This document shows, piece by piece, positions 9,742 to 19,039 of a stretch of DNA of 62,420 nucleotides. The translations under genes and the position numbers were made by a program. The stretch comes from Gammaproteobacteria bacterium (GTDB lineage Bacteria; Pseudomonadota; Gammaproteobacteria; GCA-001735895): NCBI GenBank assembly GCA_018669845.1, contig JABHSO010000171.1, positions 1-62,420 on the forward strand. Reading direction: 5' to 3'. Within the stretch, counting starts at the first letter, position 1. Each line of letters opens with the position of its first letter. The notes below the pieces were generated by a model, which ran no database searches, was not told the DNA's origin, and worked only from the letters and a program-made list of their open reading frames with translations.

Positions 9742-9766
9742 TCACCGCACTGATTAAAAGCGGTGA
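9742..9766 (+). promoter_or_regulatory. hairpin in the desaturase leader
   Basis: TCACCGC (9742-9748) pairs perfectly with GCGGTGA (9760-9766) around an 11-nt loop. The GTG at 9763 that would lengthen the desaturase lies inside this stem, which argues for the downstream ATG at 9796 as the true start. Possible mRNA-leader element; no known riboswitch recognised. Confidence 0.4.
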
Positions 9767-9795
9767 CCTCAATACAGTACCAGGAACTTCTTTTC

Positions 9796-10920
9796 ATGCA
9801 GTTAAATTACAGTCAGGTTGATCAGGGCCAGCTTACAAACGACATTGATGATATCAAAAAAACAATCGGTAAACCAACCATTGAAGATTTCAAACATTTA
9901 AAAAAAGTAGAATTTTGGGGCCGTTTTGCTGCTGTTCTGGGTTACTCAATGGCCTGGATTTTCCCACTTAACATTCTGGGAGCCTTACTCATCAGCATCG
10001 GTAATATCAGTCGATGGGCGAATGTTGCTCACCCGGTCATGCACGGCGCGTATGACAAGGTCCCCGGCATTCCGAAACGTTATACCCGTAAGGGTTTTGC
10101 CAGAGGCTGGCGACGTGCTATCGACTGGCTGGACTGGATTGAACCAGCTGCCTGGGATCATGAGCACAACAAACTGCATCATTACAATTTAGGGGAAGAA
10201 GCCGATCCAGATAACATCGAGATAAACCTCGAATGGTTACGCAACTCGAACCTACCGATGTGGATGCGTTATCTCATTATCATGATTTTTGCAGGTATCT
10301 GGAAAATTGTATATTACGCACCAAACACGCTAAAAATGACGGCCAATGCAGAAAGACGCCGACATGGTGAACCCGAGGTTGATACTTTTTTACGCCTGGA
10401 TGCCTGGAGTCCTTTTGCTGCAGATGGCTTTCGCCTGTGGACCCGTAACTTTCTACCTTACATTACTTTTCGCTTTGTGTTGTTACCGATGTTGTTTCTT
10501 CCGCTAGGCTGGGAAGCGGTCACTAATGTTTTACTCGCCTCATTACTGGCTGAATTATTTGCCAATTTACATTCATTTCTGGTCATTATTCCAAACCATT
10601 CTGGTGATGATATTTATCGTTTTGAGCAGCCAAGTAATAGCCGGGGTGAATTCTATTTACGCCAAATCATGGGGACTGTTAACTATAAAACCGGGCCAAA
10701 CCATACCGACTTCTTACATGGATGGCTGAACTATCAGGTTGAACATCATCTTTTTCCATCCCTGCCACTCAATCATTATCAGGAAATGCAGCCTATCGTG
10801 AAGCAGGTTTGTGAAAAACATAATTTGCCTTATCGGCAGGAAAATGTGTTTATACGCCTTCGCAAGACTCTGGATCTGATGGTCGGAAAAACTAATTTAC
10901 TAGTGATTAAACACGCCTGA
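9796..10920 (+). CDS. membrane fatty acid desaturase
   Basis: Di-iron integral-membrane fatty-acid desaturase that introduces a double bond into an acyl chain. All three histidine boxes are present: HPVMH (about residue 77), HEHNKLHH (about 123) and QVEHHLF (about 315). Several hydrophobic stretches lie between them. I chose ATG 9796 (374 residues) because CAGGAA sits 9 nt upstream; GTG 9763 lies in a hairpin stem. Monocistronic. Double-bond position and substrate form cannot be read from the sequence. Likely role is membrane fluidity adaptation. Confidence 0.85.
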   Translation: MQLNYSQVDQGQLTNDIDDIKKTIGKPTIEDFKHLKKVEFWGRFAAVLGYSMAWIFPLNILGALLISIGNISRWANVAHPVMHGAYDKVPGIPKRYTRKGFARGWRRAIDWLDWIEPAAWDHEHNKLHHYNLGEEADPDNIEINLEWLRNSNLPMWMRYLIIMIFAGIWKIVYYAPNTLKMTANAERRRHGEPEVDTFLRLDAWSPFAADGFRLWTRNFLPYITFRFVLLPMLFLPLGWEAVTNVLLASLLAELFANLHSFLVIIPNHSGDDIYRFEQPSNSRGEFYLRQIMGTVNYKTGPNHTDFLHGWLNYQVEHHLFPSLPLNHYQEMQPIVKQVCEKHNLPYRQENVFIRLRKTLDLMVGKTNLLVIKHA

Positions 10921-10926
10921 TCATTA

Positions 10927-10992
10927 AATGGTGCGCGTGGCGCACCCTACAGATGAGCTGATACCTGTAGGGTGTGCCGCGCGCACCACAAT
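10927..10992. repeat. TGTAGGGTGCGC-family palindrome pair, outward arrangement
   Basis: TGGTGCGCGTGGCGCACCCTACAG-like left unit (10929-10952) faces its near-exact reverse complement (10965-10988) across 12 bp. In the other copies of the family, TGTAGGGTG is at the outer edges; here it is at the inner edges, so units occur in both relative orientations as in REP doublets. It lies between the convergent desaturase and metY genes and may act as a bidirectional terminator. Confidence 0.8.
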
Positions 10993-10999
10993 CAATCTG

Positions 11000-12271
11000 C
11001 TAAACCTTATCCAGCGCCTGATCGATATCAGCAATAATGTCATCGATATGCTCAATACCTACCGATATTCTAACCAGATCTTCTGAAACACCTGCTGTTG
11101 CCAGCTCTTCGGGGCTTAGCTGTCGGTGAGTAGTGGTAGCAGGATGACAGGCCAGTGACTTCGCATCACCAATATTAACCAGGCGTAAAATCATAGATAA
11201 AGCATCGATAAAACGTCCACCTGCTTCTTTGCCTCCTTTAATGCCAAAACTTAGAATGCCAGAAGCTCGTCCACCACAGATTTTCTGACAGGTATCATAA
11301 TATTTGCTGTCTTCAAGGCCGGCGTAACTTACCCATTCTACTTTGGGGTGTTGCTGCATATGTTTGGCAACTTTGAGTGCATTTTCACAATGACGTTCCA
11401 TGCGCAGCCCCAGAGTTTCCAGTCCCTGTATCAGCAGGAAAGCACTGTGTGGTGCAAGGGCTGAACCGGTATTTCGTAAAGGTACTACCCGGCAACGTCC
11501 AATATACGCGGCTTCACCTAATGCCTCGGTATAAACCACACCATGATAGGAAGGATCAGGTTCATTCAACACGGGAAAACGTTGCTTGTTTCCTACCCAG
11601 TCAAATTTACCAGAATCAATAATAATGCCACCAATTGTCGTTCCGTGTCCGCCAATGTATTTGGTCAGTGAGTGAACAACGATGTCGGCACCATGATCAA
11701 AAGCACGGCACAGGTAAGGTGTCGCAACCGTATTATCCACAATCAGTGGAACACCGTATTTATGAGCTATCTCAGCCAGCTTTTCAATATCGACAATATT
11801 GCCGGCAGGATTACCAATTGATTCGCAGAATAAAGCCCGTGTTTTATCATCTATATGATTCTCCAGTGCAGCATAATCATCAAATGAAGCCATTCGAACT
11901 TCAATGCCCTGTTTTGGAAAGGTATGTGCAAATAGATTATAAGTTCCACCGTACAGCTGCGTCGTACTAACAATATTATCACCCGCACTGGCAATAGCCT
12001 GAATCGAGTAAGTAATTGCTGACATTCCAGAAGCAACAGCAAGCGCCCCAATGCCACCTTCCATTTCAGCCAGTCGCTGCTCCAACACGGCTGTTGTTGG
12101 GTTCATGATTCGGGTATAAATATTACCTGCTACCTTCAGGTCAAATAGATCGGCACCATGCTGGGTATCGTCAAAGGTATAAGATGTAGTTTGATAAATA
12201 GGAACAGCAGCTGCTTTGGTAGTCGCTTCTGATTCATAACCGTGGTGCAAAGCCAGGGACTCTAGTTTCAT
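11000..12271 (-). CDS. metY: O-acetylhomoserine aminocarboxypropyltransferase (sulfhydrylase)
   Basis: PLP enzyme of the Cys/Met-metabolism family that makes homocysteine from O-acetylhomoserine and sulfide (direct sulfhydrylation). It has 423 residues, longer than the roughly 390 of MetB/MetC as is usual for MetY. The start MKLESLALHHGYESEATTKA, YGGTYNLF near residue 110, and the PLP lysine in HSLTKYIGGHGT near 205 are all family-typical. An AGGAGAAACAA ribosome site precedes the ATG. It stands alone and provides a cytoplasmic route from sulfide to methionine. Confidence 0.92.
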   Translation of the reverse strand: MKLESLALHHGYESEATTKAAAVPIYQTTSYTFDDTQHGADLFDLKVAGNIYTRIMNPTTAVLEQRLAEMEGGIGALAVASGMSAITYSIQAIASAGDNIVSTTQLYGGTYNLFAHTFPKQGIEVRMASFDDYAALENHIDDKTRALFCESIGNPAGNIVDIEKLAEIAHKYGVPLIVDNTVATPYLCRAFDHGADIVVHSLTKYIGGHGTTIGGIIIDSGKFDWVGNKQRFPVLNEPDPSYHGVVYTEALGEAAYIGRCRVVPLRNTGSALAPHSAFLLIQGLETLGLRMERHCENALKVAKHMQQHPKVEWVSYAGLEDSKYYDTCQKICGGRASGILSFGIKGGKEAGGRFIDALSMILRLVNIGDAKSLACHPATTTHRQLSPEELATAGVSEDLVRISVGIEHIDDIIADIDQALDKV

Positions 12272-12368
12272 TTGTTTCTCCTCTTGTAGTTTTTATCGTT
12301 TTTAATTGTCGTTAGAGGATAATACAACAGTGCAAAAATTTCACTGCAAGATATTATTCAATCACTTT

Positions 12369-13442
12369 TTAAGACAGCAAAGCCACACTCTTAACCTGAG
12401 CATAAACCTTTTTCCCCGATTCAAGATTTAGTTCGGCAGCTGATTTACGGGTTATTTTGGATAACATGGGTACTCCACCCGCCAGTAATCGCACGATCAA
12501 TTGAGCAGGTCCGGTTTGAAGCATTTCATCGACAATCACCGGGAAGATATTCAAAATACTGGTACTCGACTGATGCTCAAGAGTGAGGCTGACATCCCGT
12601 GCGACCAGCCTTAATCTGACAGCATCACCTTTGTTTAAATTTTGCCCGGCAACCGTTATGGTGCCACCTGCAAACTGCAAAAACATAAGATGGTAATGCT
12701 CATCAAAACCAGTGACTGTTGCATTGATAATGGCAGAAGCATCCAGTTCATGAGCTAACGGTAAATCCAAACGGGTAAACATGTCATGAATATCACCAGA
12801 ATCCACTACTTTGCCCTGTTCCATTAAAATCAGGTGGTCTGCTAATTGGGCAACTTCCTCAAGTGAATGGCTGACATAAATCACCGGAATATCCAGTTCT
12901 TTATGCAGTGACTCGATAAAAGGTAAAACTTCCTGTTTGCGATTTTGATCCAGTGCAGCGAGTGGTTCATCCATCAGTAACAAACGTGGACTAACCGCAA
13001 GGGCACGAGCGATTGCCACTCGTTGTCTTTCACCTCCTGATAAACTACTCGGTTTGCGCTCTAGCAAATCATCAATGCCTAATAGTTCAATTGCTTTATG
13101 CAGCGAGACTTTCTGCTCCCGAGGTGCAACTCGCTTTAAGCCATATTCTAGATTACGTTTTACATTCAAATGCTCAAACAAACTCGATTCCTGAAACACG
13201 TAACCCACCGCCCGCTTATGGGGAGGCACAAATAGATCATCTTGCTGCCAGGTCATTTCTCCCACCTTGAGATAACCTGTTTGACAGGTTTCAAGACCGG
13301 CAATAGCTCGAAGTAAAGTGGTTTTTCCACAACCGGACGAACCAAATAATGCAGTAACCCCTTTGGCTGGAATAGTAAATTCTGAATCCAGAGTGAAATC
13401 ACCCCGCTGGATACGAAATTTAGCGGTGATACTAGAATCCAC
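12369..13442 (-). CDS. modC: molybdate ABC transporter ATP-binding protein
   Basis: ATPase of the ModABC molybdate importer. The 357 residues have Walker [10 protein letters not shown] near residue 34, signature [15 protein letters not shown] near 133, Walker B LLLMDEP, switch histidine in YVSHS, and a C-terminal molybdate-binding Mop/TOBE domain (about 290-352). It overlaps the end of modB by 11 bp, so expression is coupled. Last gene of modABC. Confidence 0.93.
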   Translation of the reverse strand: MDSSITAKFRIQRGDFTLDSEFTIPAKGVTALFGSSGCGKTTLLRAIAGLETCQTGYLKVGEMTWQQDDLFVPPHKRAVGYVFQESSLFEHLNVKRNLEYGLKRVAPREQKVSLHKAIELLGIDDLLERKPSSLSGGERQRVAIARALAVSPRLLLMDEPLAALDQNRKQEVLPFIESLHKELDIPVIYVSHSLEEVAQLADHLILMEQGKVVDSGDIHDMFTRLDLPLAHELDASAIINATVTGFDEHYHLMFLQFAGGTITVAGQNLNKGDAVRLRLVARDVSLTLEHQSSTSILNIFPVIVDEMLQTGPAQLIVRLLAGGVPMLSKITRKSAAELNLESGKKVYAQVKSVALLS

Positions 13443-14118
13443 TGTTCACCACCTTAAAACGTCGATTAAAAGCATAAACTCCAATCAACAGTAGAAATGA
13501 CATCAGCAATAAACCACCCGATAACCAATGAGCATGACCATATTCCAAAGCCTCGACATGATCATAAATTGCGATGGAAAGTACCTGAGTTTCACCGGGA
13601 ATATTTCCACCGATCATCAACACAACACCAAATTCGCCCACAGTATGTGCAAAACCCAGAACAGCAGCAGTTAGAAAACCGGGACGCGCTAAAGGGATAG
13701 CCACGGTAAAAAAACGATCTATCGGAGAAGCTCGTAAAGTCGCTGCAACTTCCATCGGGCGCCCTCCAATTGCACTAAACGCATTTTGCAATGGTTGGAT
13801 AACAAAGGGCATCGAATACACTACAGAGCCAATAACCAGTCCGGTGAAAGTAAACGCCAGAGGCCGTCCACCCATCGCGACCATCAAACCACCCAACGGG
13901 CCATTCGGACCTAACAGCAGTAATAGATAAAAACCTAATACAGTCGGTGGCAATACCAGTGGTAGAGCAATGATAGCTTCCAGTAGAAATTTGTAACGCC
14001 AGCGCGTATTCGATAACCACCAGGCCAGAGGCGTGCCAATTAATAGCAGAATAACGGTAGTGAGCAATGCCAGCTTTAAAGTAATGCCTAGCGCTAACAG
14101 GTCAGATTCATTAAGCAT
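13432..14118 (-). CDS. modB: molybdate ABC transporter permease
   Basis: Inner-membrane channel of the ModABC molybdate importer, 228 residues with five to six membrane segments. Family motifs: [17 protein letters not shown] near residues 50-66 and the docking loop [20 protein letters not shown] near 140. Its ATG overlaps the modA stop by one base (TAATG), and its 3' end overlaps modC by 11 bp. Confidence 0.93.
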   Translation of the reverse strand: MLNESDLLALGITLKLALLTTVILLLIGTPLAWWLSNTRWRYKFLLEAIIALPLVLPPTVLGFYLLLLLGPNGPLGGLMVAMGGRPLAFTFTGLVIGSVVYSMPFVIQPLQNAFSAIGGRPMEVAATLRASPIDRFFTVAIPLARPGFLTAAVLGFAHTVGEFGVVLMIGGNIPGETQVLSIAIYDHVEALEYGHAHWLSGGLLLMSFLLLIGVYAFNRRFKVVNSGF

Positions 14119-14855
14119 TACAGCGTTTCATATCCAAAATCACGAATTATACTCAGAGCCTTTTCACTGCGCAGAAATGAAACAAATGCACTCGATACTT
14201 CATTATTGCTCAACAACACTGCTTGCTGATTAATTGCGGTGTAGTCTTGTTGAGGGACTTCCCAGAATGAGCCTTTGCTTATGACCCCTGCTTTTTTTAC
14301 CTGTGAAGCCGCAACAAAACCCAGTTGGGCATTACCGCTTTTTACAAACTGAAAGGTCTGGCCAATATTTTCACCTCGAACCATACGTGATCTCAATGAA
14401 TTCCATAAACTCTTTGCCTGTAAAACTTGCTGAGCAGCTTTACCGTAAGGGGCTAATTTCGGATTAGCTATCGCCAGATAATCATAAGCATTTGTAGCCA
14501 AAATTAAACCATTCTCATCGATCAGGTTTTTTTGTGGACTCCACAAAACCAGTTTACCCCTGGCATAAGTGAAACGGCTTCCCGCAATGGCTATACCTTC
14601 ATTATCCAGTAATTCAGGGCGGCGGGTATCTGCAGCCAGAAAAACATCAAAAGGAGCACCATTTTTAATCTGAGCATAATGTTTGCCGGTAGAACCCACG
14701 CTTATTTTGACTTTATGCCCTGTGCTTTTTTCAAATTGTTTTGTAATATCTTTCAGAGCATTCGCAAAGTTACTCGCTACTGCCACACGAATTTCCCCAG
14801 CATAAACGGGGGAAAGAACAGTAAATAACAAAACGAAGATAAACAGATTTTTCAT
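14118..14855 (-). CDS. modA: molybdate-binding periplasmic protein
   Basis: Periplasmic binding protein for molybdate (and tungstate). It has 245 residues with a signal peptide of about 19 residues ending VYAGE. The mature start [24 protein letters not shown] near residue 53 and [12 protein letters not shown] near 67 are typical of ModA. First gene of modABC. Molybdate supply implies molybdoenzymes elsewhere in the genome; none is in this window. I could not identify a clear ModE site upstream. Confidence 0.92.
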   Translation of the reverse strand: MKNLFIFVLLFTVLSPVYAGEIRVAVASNFANALKDITKQFEKSTGHKVKISVGSTGKHYAQIKNGAPFDVFLAADTRRPELLDNEGIAIAGSRFTYARGKLVLWSPQKNLIDENGLILATNAYDYLAIANPKLAPYGKAAQQVLQAKSLWNSLRSRMVRGENIGQTFQFVKSGNAQLGFVAASQVKKAGVISKGSFWEVPQQDYTAINQQAVLLSNNEVSSAFVSFLRSEKALSIIRDFGYETL

Positions 14856-14963
14856 ATCAGCATAATACTATGGAATCTCTGATTAATTCTGCAAATATAT
14901 TGATTGGTTGTTACCGGTCAATTTACGTTATCATTAGCCCTTGTTAAAAAGCTATCTGCAACA

Positions 14964-15341
14964 ATGATCACCAAAATCCTTTTCACGCTGACTGTTATTG
15001 TCGGTGTTATCCTGTTCTTTAGAACTAAAAGAGCAACACCTCAAAATCAGCAACGCTCTTCCCAGCCCAAAAAGGAACCCAGTGAAAATGAAAAAATGTT
15101 TCGTCAGGGGGCATATCTATTCATGCTGTTTATGGTGCTGAGTGCTATTGCCGTTTTTTTCTTTGAAATTGGCGACAATTACTCAACGGTAAATGTGCAT
15201 GTCGTTAATACACAAACGGGTCATAAGCAAAGTTATAAAGCAGCACAGAAAGACATCAAATCAAATAGTTTCACAACCATGGAAGGCAGAACCGTTTATA
15301 TTGCAGATATCGAACGAATTGAGGTTGTACCCGAGGATTAG
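14964..15341 (+). CDS. small membrane protein of unknown function
   Basis: Not recognised. From ATG 14964 it encodes 125 residues: an N-terminal membrane helix (about 2-19), a charged linker rich in Q, P and K (about 21-48), a second helix (about 54-74), and a soluble tail with beta-strand character ending GRTVYIADIERIEVVPED. The longer frame from 14904 would put 20 polar residues before the first helix and has no ribosome site. It is followed by a copy of the GGTGCGC palindrome. Confidence 0.6.
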   Translation: MITKILFTLTVIVGVILFFRTKRATPQNQQRSSQPKKEPSENEKMFRQGAYLFMLFMVLSAIAVFFFEIGDNYSTVNVHVVNTQTGHKQSYKAAQKDIKSNSFTTMEGRTVYIADIERIEVVPED

Positions 15342-15348
15342 ATCAAAC

Positions 15349-15365
15349 GGTGCGCCATGCGCACC
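15349..15365. repeat. single GGTGCGC-CAT-GCGCACC palindrome
   Basis: A 17-bp perfect interrupted palindrome (7-bp arms, CAT centre) that matches the inner arm of the TGTAGGGTGCGC repeat family. It sits between two convergent genes, with only 6 bp to the end of the downstream CDS. Confidence 0.7.
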
Positions 15366-15371
15366 AAAAAA

Positions 15372-16127
15372 CTAAAAATCATTACTTTTTTCGATAATCT
15401 TACTTTCCAGCTTCAATTCACTGTATCGATTAGTTTCAATAAGCTCAAATCCTAAACCAGCAAAATGTTCGACTTCTTCTGCATCATTCACAGTGTAGGT
15501 TATCCACTCCCAGACACCCGACCAGATTTCAGCTTTTTCCTGAGGACAGAATTTGGTATTGACCAGTAAATACTCTGGTGACAGGTCGACAGATTTTGAA
15601 TAATTTTCTTCAGACCATTCAGGCAACACCCAACCTACAGGAATATCATATTGACTCCCGGCATAAACCAGAGCGTCATAATCAAATGAAATAACAACAA
15701 CTTGAGAAAATATTCCTTCTAAAGCATCCATCATTAAATCAACTGCTTTTAAACCAAAGTAGGTTAAACAGGCTTCTTTTATCTCAACAAAACAGGTAAC
15801 GTCAGGCCAGTCTTTTAGTAACTCTGAAAATTGTTCTACACTTGCTATTCGGCAATGATTAAATTTATCACCAAATCTTTCGCTATAACCTGCCGGCAAC
15901 TCTTTAATTTGATCATAACTATAATCCGACACAATAAGCTGTTTTCCCGTTAGCTTTAACAGGTTCGCGTCATGGCTTAAAACCGGAACCCCGTCGGAGG
16001 TAATGTTTACATCAGTTTCTAAATAAATGCCTCCCGATTTAATTACATGTTCAAAACCTTCAAGGCTATTTTCCGGGAAAGATAAAGGCTGGCCGCGATG
16101 AGCGACCAATGAAACTCGACCTGTCAT
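15372..16127 (-). CDS. glycerophosphodiester phosphodiesterase
   Basis: GDPD-family TIM-barrel enzyme that splits glycerophosphodiesters to glycerol-3-phosphate and an alcohol. The 251 residues include the N-terminal AHRGQPLSFPENS (about 9-21), the metal-binding ETDVNITSDGVPVLSHD (about 37-53), and the VEIKE motif near residue 118. There is no signal peptide, so it is probably cytoplasmic. It could act on diesters brought in by UgpBAEC, although not linked to it. A second, more distant GDPD lies at 21681-22475. Confidence 0.85.
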   Translation of the reverse strand: MTGRVSLVAHRGQPLSFPENSLEGFEHVIKSGGIYLETDVNITSDGVPVLSHDANLLKLTGKQLIVSDYSYDQIKELPAGYSERFGDKFNHCRIASVEQFSELLKDWPDVTCFVEIKEACLTYFGLKAVDLMMDALEGIFSQVVVISFDYDALVYAGSQYDIPVGWVLPEWSEENYSKSVDLSPEYLLVNTKFCPQEKAEIWSGVWEWITYTVNDAEEVEHFAGLGFELIETNRYSELKLESKIIEKSNDF

Positions 16128-16350
16128 ATCTACTGTCTATTCAATTAAAACACTTTTAAAGTATAGAACAGCCTGTTAGACAAGGCATGGATATATTGTA
16201 GATATGCAAAGTTCTATTCGGTCTATGAGAGCCACAACATAATATCTTAGTCGCTATTATTTGCTGCTAATGAGCTTTCTTTACCTCGTCAAGTTGTGTT
16301 GTTTATCTGCTGGAGGTAAGCTGGTGTTATAGTCTAAAAGAGACGATTTT

Positions 16351-17052
16351 ATGTACCTGAAATCATACTTTTTTCTAGTTATATTTCTTGGTTTCTATGG
16401 CATTGGAGATTCTGTAGCAACCGCTATAGACAGCTCTTCAAACTGTCCGGGCATATCTGTGTATGTTGATTCAAAATCGAGTAAAAATCTGGCTTTAGTA
16501 TGTGATGGAGCTGAAAAGGCTCTTGCATTTTTTCAGTCACACGAAATTGAAATAAAACGACCAATCCGCATAAAATTACACGCAGCAGGGATCAACAAGT
16601 ATCCTGCCCATATTGGCCTGTATAGTTCGAAAAAAGATCAAATTGATTTGCTTAGCTTAGAACAAGCTAAATTGCTATGTGCCAGGTTGCGACCTTTCAG
16701 TATGCCGATGAATGAATCTCTCTACCTGAGCTTTGTTGCCCACGAAGTCGCTCATGCTATTGCTGACCAAAATTTACAAAAAAGGCCTTCTTCATTAATT
16801 GTGCATGAATATCTGGCATATGTAACACAATTTGCCACGATGGATTTACAGCCACAAACAGAAATTTTACAGCATTATAATTTAGAGCCCTTTCAGGGCA
16901 TGGAAAACATGTCACTGACTTACTATAAACTTAATCCAAGTGCTTTCGGTGTTAAGGTATTTCTTCATTATCAGTCTTTACCCAACCAAAGTCTGTTTGT
17001 ACAGGGTTTGCTCTCCGGGCTCATAAAACCTGAGGCCCATGATCTGGAGTAG
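16351..17052 (+). CDS. secreted protein with an HExxH-like zinc site
   Basis: Unknown protein of 233 residues with a probable signal peptide (about 1-25, then TAIDSSSNC). The central SFVAHEVAHAIADQ (about residue 130) carries HEVAH, an HExxH zinc-binding motif. A second HEYLAYVTQF near 151 supplies a downstream Glu as in gluzincin-type metallopeptidases. It resembles uncharacterised periplasmic families with this motif. Peptidase activity is inferred, not shown. The ribosome site is weak. Confidence 0.65.
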   Translation: MYLKSYFFLVIFLGFYGIGDSVATAIDSSSNCPGISVYVDSKSSKNLALVCDGAEKALAFFQSHEIEIKRPIRIKLHAAGINKYPAHIGLYSSKKDQIDLLSLEQAKLLCARLRPFSMPMNESLYLSFVAHEVAHAIADQNLQKRPSSLIVHEYLAYVTQFATMDLQPQTEILQHYNLEPFQGMENMSLTYYKLNPSAFGVKVFLHYQSLPNQSLFVQGLLSGLIKPEAHDLE

Positions 17053-17077
17053 AAACTAAATCAGGTATCAATAAAAC

Positions 17078-18697
17078 TTACTTGCTCAAACTTATCTTTA
17101 AGGTATTCGAAAAATCCTCAATAAGCGTCGACGCTTTGCTGTAATCATATGCTTTAATTGATTTTTTTATCACTCGTAGGTCATCCCGGTAAACCGTATT
17201 TTTCAGCACAGCGATAAGTTTTTCAATCTCACTGATAGATTCCATATTAAAGTCGCAAACTGTTTTATAAAGTCCGTTCAATAGCGCCTTAATCAACTCG
17301 TGGTGCTCCTTCGTAATCCGCGAGGTTTCCGTTATCAAATCCTTGGGCAGGATACTGATGGCCGCCATGGTTAAAGTGCTTTCCACCGTATTACTGCTAT
17401 CTGACTGCTCATATTTCGTGAACATAGCCGTAAATGTAAATTTACTGCCTGCCTGAATGCGGCTTGAAACTTCGATATTACCCTTCATCATTTCAACCAT
17501 TTTTTTCGCCAACATAAGCCTGCCTTTGCTGCTTGTTAAATCACCCGAGACAATCAAATCGGCATTGATAGCATCCTGAAATAAATTAGCCTGGGCCTTT
17601 TCTGTCATACCTATACCGGTATCACGGACAACAAACTGAAGCATTAGCTGTTGTCCAGAATCTTTTTTAATTGAGATGTCCAAATCAATCTCACCATTTT
17701 GTGTAAACTTTATTGCATTCTCGATTAGTATCGATAAAACCTGTTGCACCTTAGTAACATCGCCAATAATCGAAGCTGGAATATTCTTATCTACATGAAA
17801 ACCAAAGAACATACCTTTCTCAATAACAGCCTTTCTCCGCTCACTCAGAAAGGAAGTAAATGAGTCGTTAAAGGAAAATAACTGGTTTTCCATCTCGATC
17901 CCTTTTGGCCCATATTCAATTTGCTGAATGAGCTTTTTGATCAGTTTTTTTAAATGTGCGGCAGAGTTTTTGAGTAACAGACTCTGGTCTTTGATCAGTA
18001 CAATTTTCTTTTTGAATATCTGTTCAGATATGCCTGATACTGCCGTCATCGGAATCGATAGGTCTCGACACATTTTATCAAGCCGGCTAATCAAATTGAC
18101 GTGATTGAGCTCCAGTTCCCGATACCCCCTGATCCATTTATTCAAATTTTTTCGCTGGGTAATGCCCATGGCCATGATTTTCGCAGCTGTGGAGAAATAG
18201 TGAATGTCGCGATTAGATGGCTTTTTGGGCTCGACTTGAAATAACTGAAGAACCCCAATTACCTCTCCCTTGATGATCAGAGGAATATAGAAAATACCGA
18301 ATAACTGTTTATCTTCAATTTTGGTGGCTTTCAACTCGTCCACATAATTTTGTGAAAACTGAACTTTCATTAATTCAGTCACCCGATCAAGCAGTTCATT
18401 ATTTTGGTTAATCTGTTCGAGTTTGCAAACCAGTTCATCGGACAGGTGGTGACTTGCACTTAACTTGAACTGGTGGCCATTCGGAGTCCATTCCAGAAGT
18501 AACACGCAGCCAGCGGGAATTATCCTGGAATTGGGTAAGTTTGGAATAAAACTGGCAAGAAAATCACTGAGAAAATCTGGCATCATGCTTGACTGCATTG
18601 CAATATCATACAGTTTTGCAAAAGATCGCTCATCAGCAATCATCAGTTTCAGTGGGTTTTCATCGGAAGCAGGCATGAAACAGGGGCTCTTTAACAA
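17078..18697 (-). CDS. degenerate GAF/histidine-kinase-like protein
   Basis: A 539-residue cytoplasmic protein: GAF-like N-terminal half (about 20-180), DHp-like helices (about 200-265), HATPase_c domain (about 285-435) and a helical tail. In the DHp region the usual MSHELRTP is MCRDLSIP, so the phosphoacceptor His is Arg. The ATP lid GTGLGLA is replaced by SKGRLMLA, although the N box (IENAIKFT) and G1 (DTGIGM) remain. It is therefore probably not an autophosphorylating kinase. Possible roles are nucleotide-bound scaffold, allosteric partner or phosphatase. It sits divergently beside an HD-GYP response regulator, its likely partner. Confidence 0.72.
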   Translation of the reverse strand: MLKSPCFMPASDENPLKLMIADERSFAKLYDIAMQSSMMPDFLSDFLASFIPNLPNSRIIPAGCVLLLEWTPNGHQFKLSASHHLSDELVCKLEQINQNNELLDRVTELMKVQFSQNYVDELKATKIEDKQLFGIFYIPLIIKGEVIGVLQLFQVEPKKPSNRDIHYFSTAAKIMAMGITQRKNLNKWIRGYRELELNHVNLISRLDKMCRDLSIPMTAVSGISEQIFKKKIVLIKDQSLLLKNSAAHLKKLIKKLIQQIEYGPKGIEMENQLFSFNDSFTSFLSERRKAVIEKGMFFGFHVDKNIPASIIGDVTKVQQVLSILIENAIKFTQNGEIDLDISIKKDSGQQLMLQFVVRDTGIGMTEKAQANLFQDAINADLIVSGDLTSSKGRLMLAKKMVEMMKGNIEVSSRIQAGSKFTFTAMFTKYEQSDSSNTVESTLTMAAISILPKDLITETSRITKEHHELIKALLNGLYKTVCDFNMESISEIEKLIAVLKNTVYRDDLRVIKKSIKAYDYSKASTLIEDFSNTLKISLSK

Positions 18698-19039
18698 CTA
18701 TGGTCTACGTTCAATATTCTCAATCAGGGAATAGGCTGTATTAAATTATAGTAGATAAATTTCATTTTAGTATCTGCTCTCTAATTTTTCTGTGTAAAGC
18801 TAAATCAGAATCATATTCCAGAATATCGATTCTATTCAGCACTTTTTCTTATTGATTATGAGCCGAATCAATCAACATTTCCTGAGAATTATCTATACTT
18901 GAAAATATTAAGTTGAAGAAAGCAGGCTTATTTATTTACAACTCACAAATATAATAGTTATAGAAAATTATGGAAATGGACAAATCTTTTAATATCGACA
19001 TTATCAACAATTACGTGAAATCAATCAGGGAGTATTCAC
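18698..19039. other. intergenic region, 342 bp, AT-rich
   Basis: Shared upstream region of the divergent kinase-like and HD-GYP genes, so it should hold promoters for both. No hairpin with a T run and no known operator was recognised. A 25-codon frame (18970-19047) overlaps the HD-GYP start as ATGTCTGA but lacks a ribosome site. GGGAGTATTCAC precedes the HD-GYP ATG. Confidence 0.4.

Noticed and set aside
14856..14963. ModE operator or molybdenum-cofactor riboswitch upstream of modA
   Set aside because: Only an isolated ACGTTATC-like fragment; no inverted CGTTATAT/ATATAACG pair or riboswitch structure.
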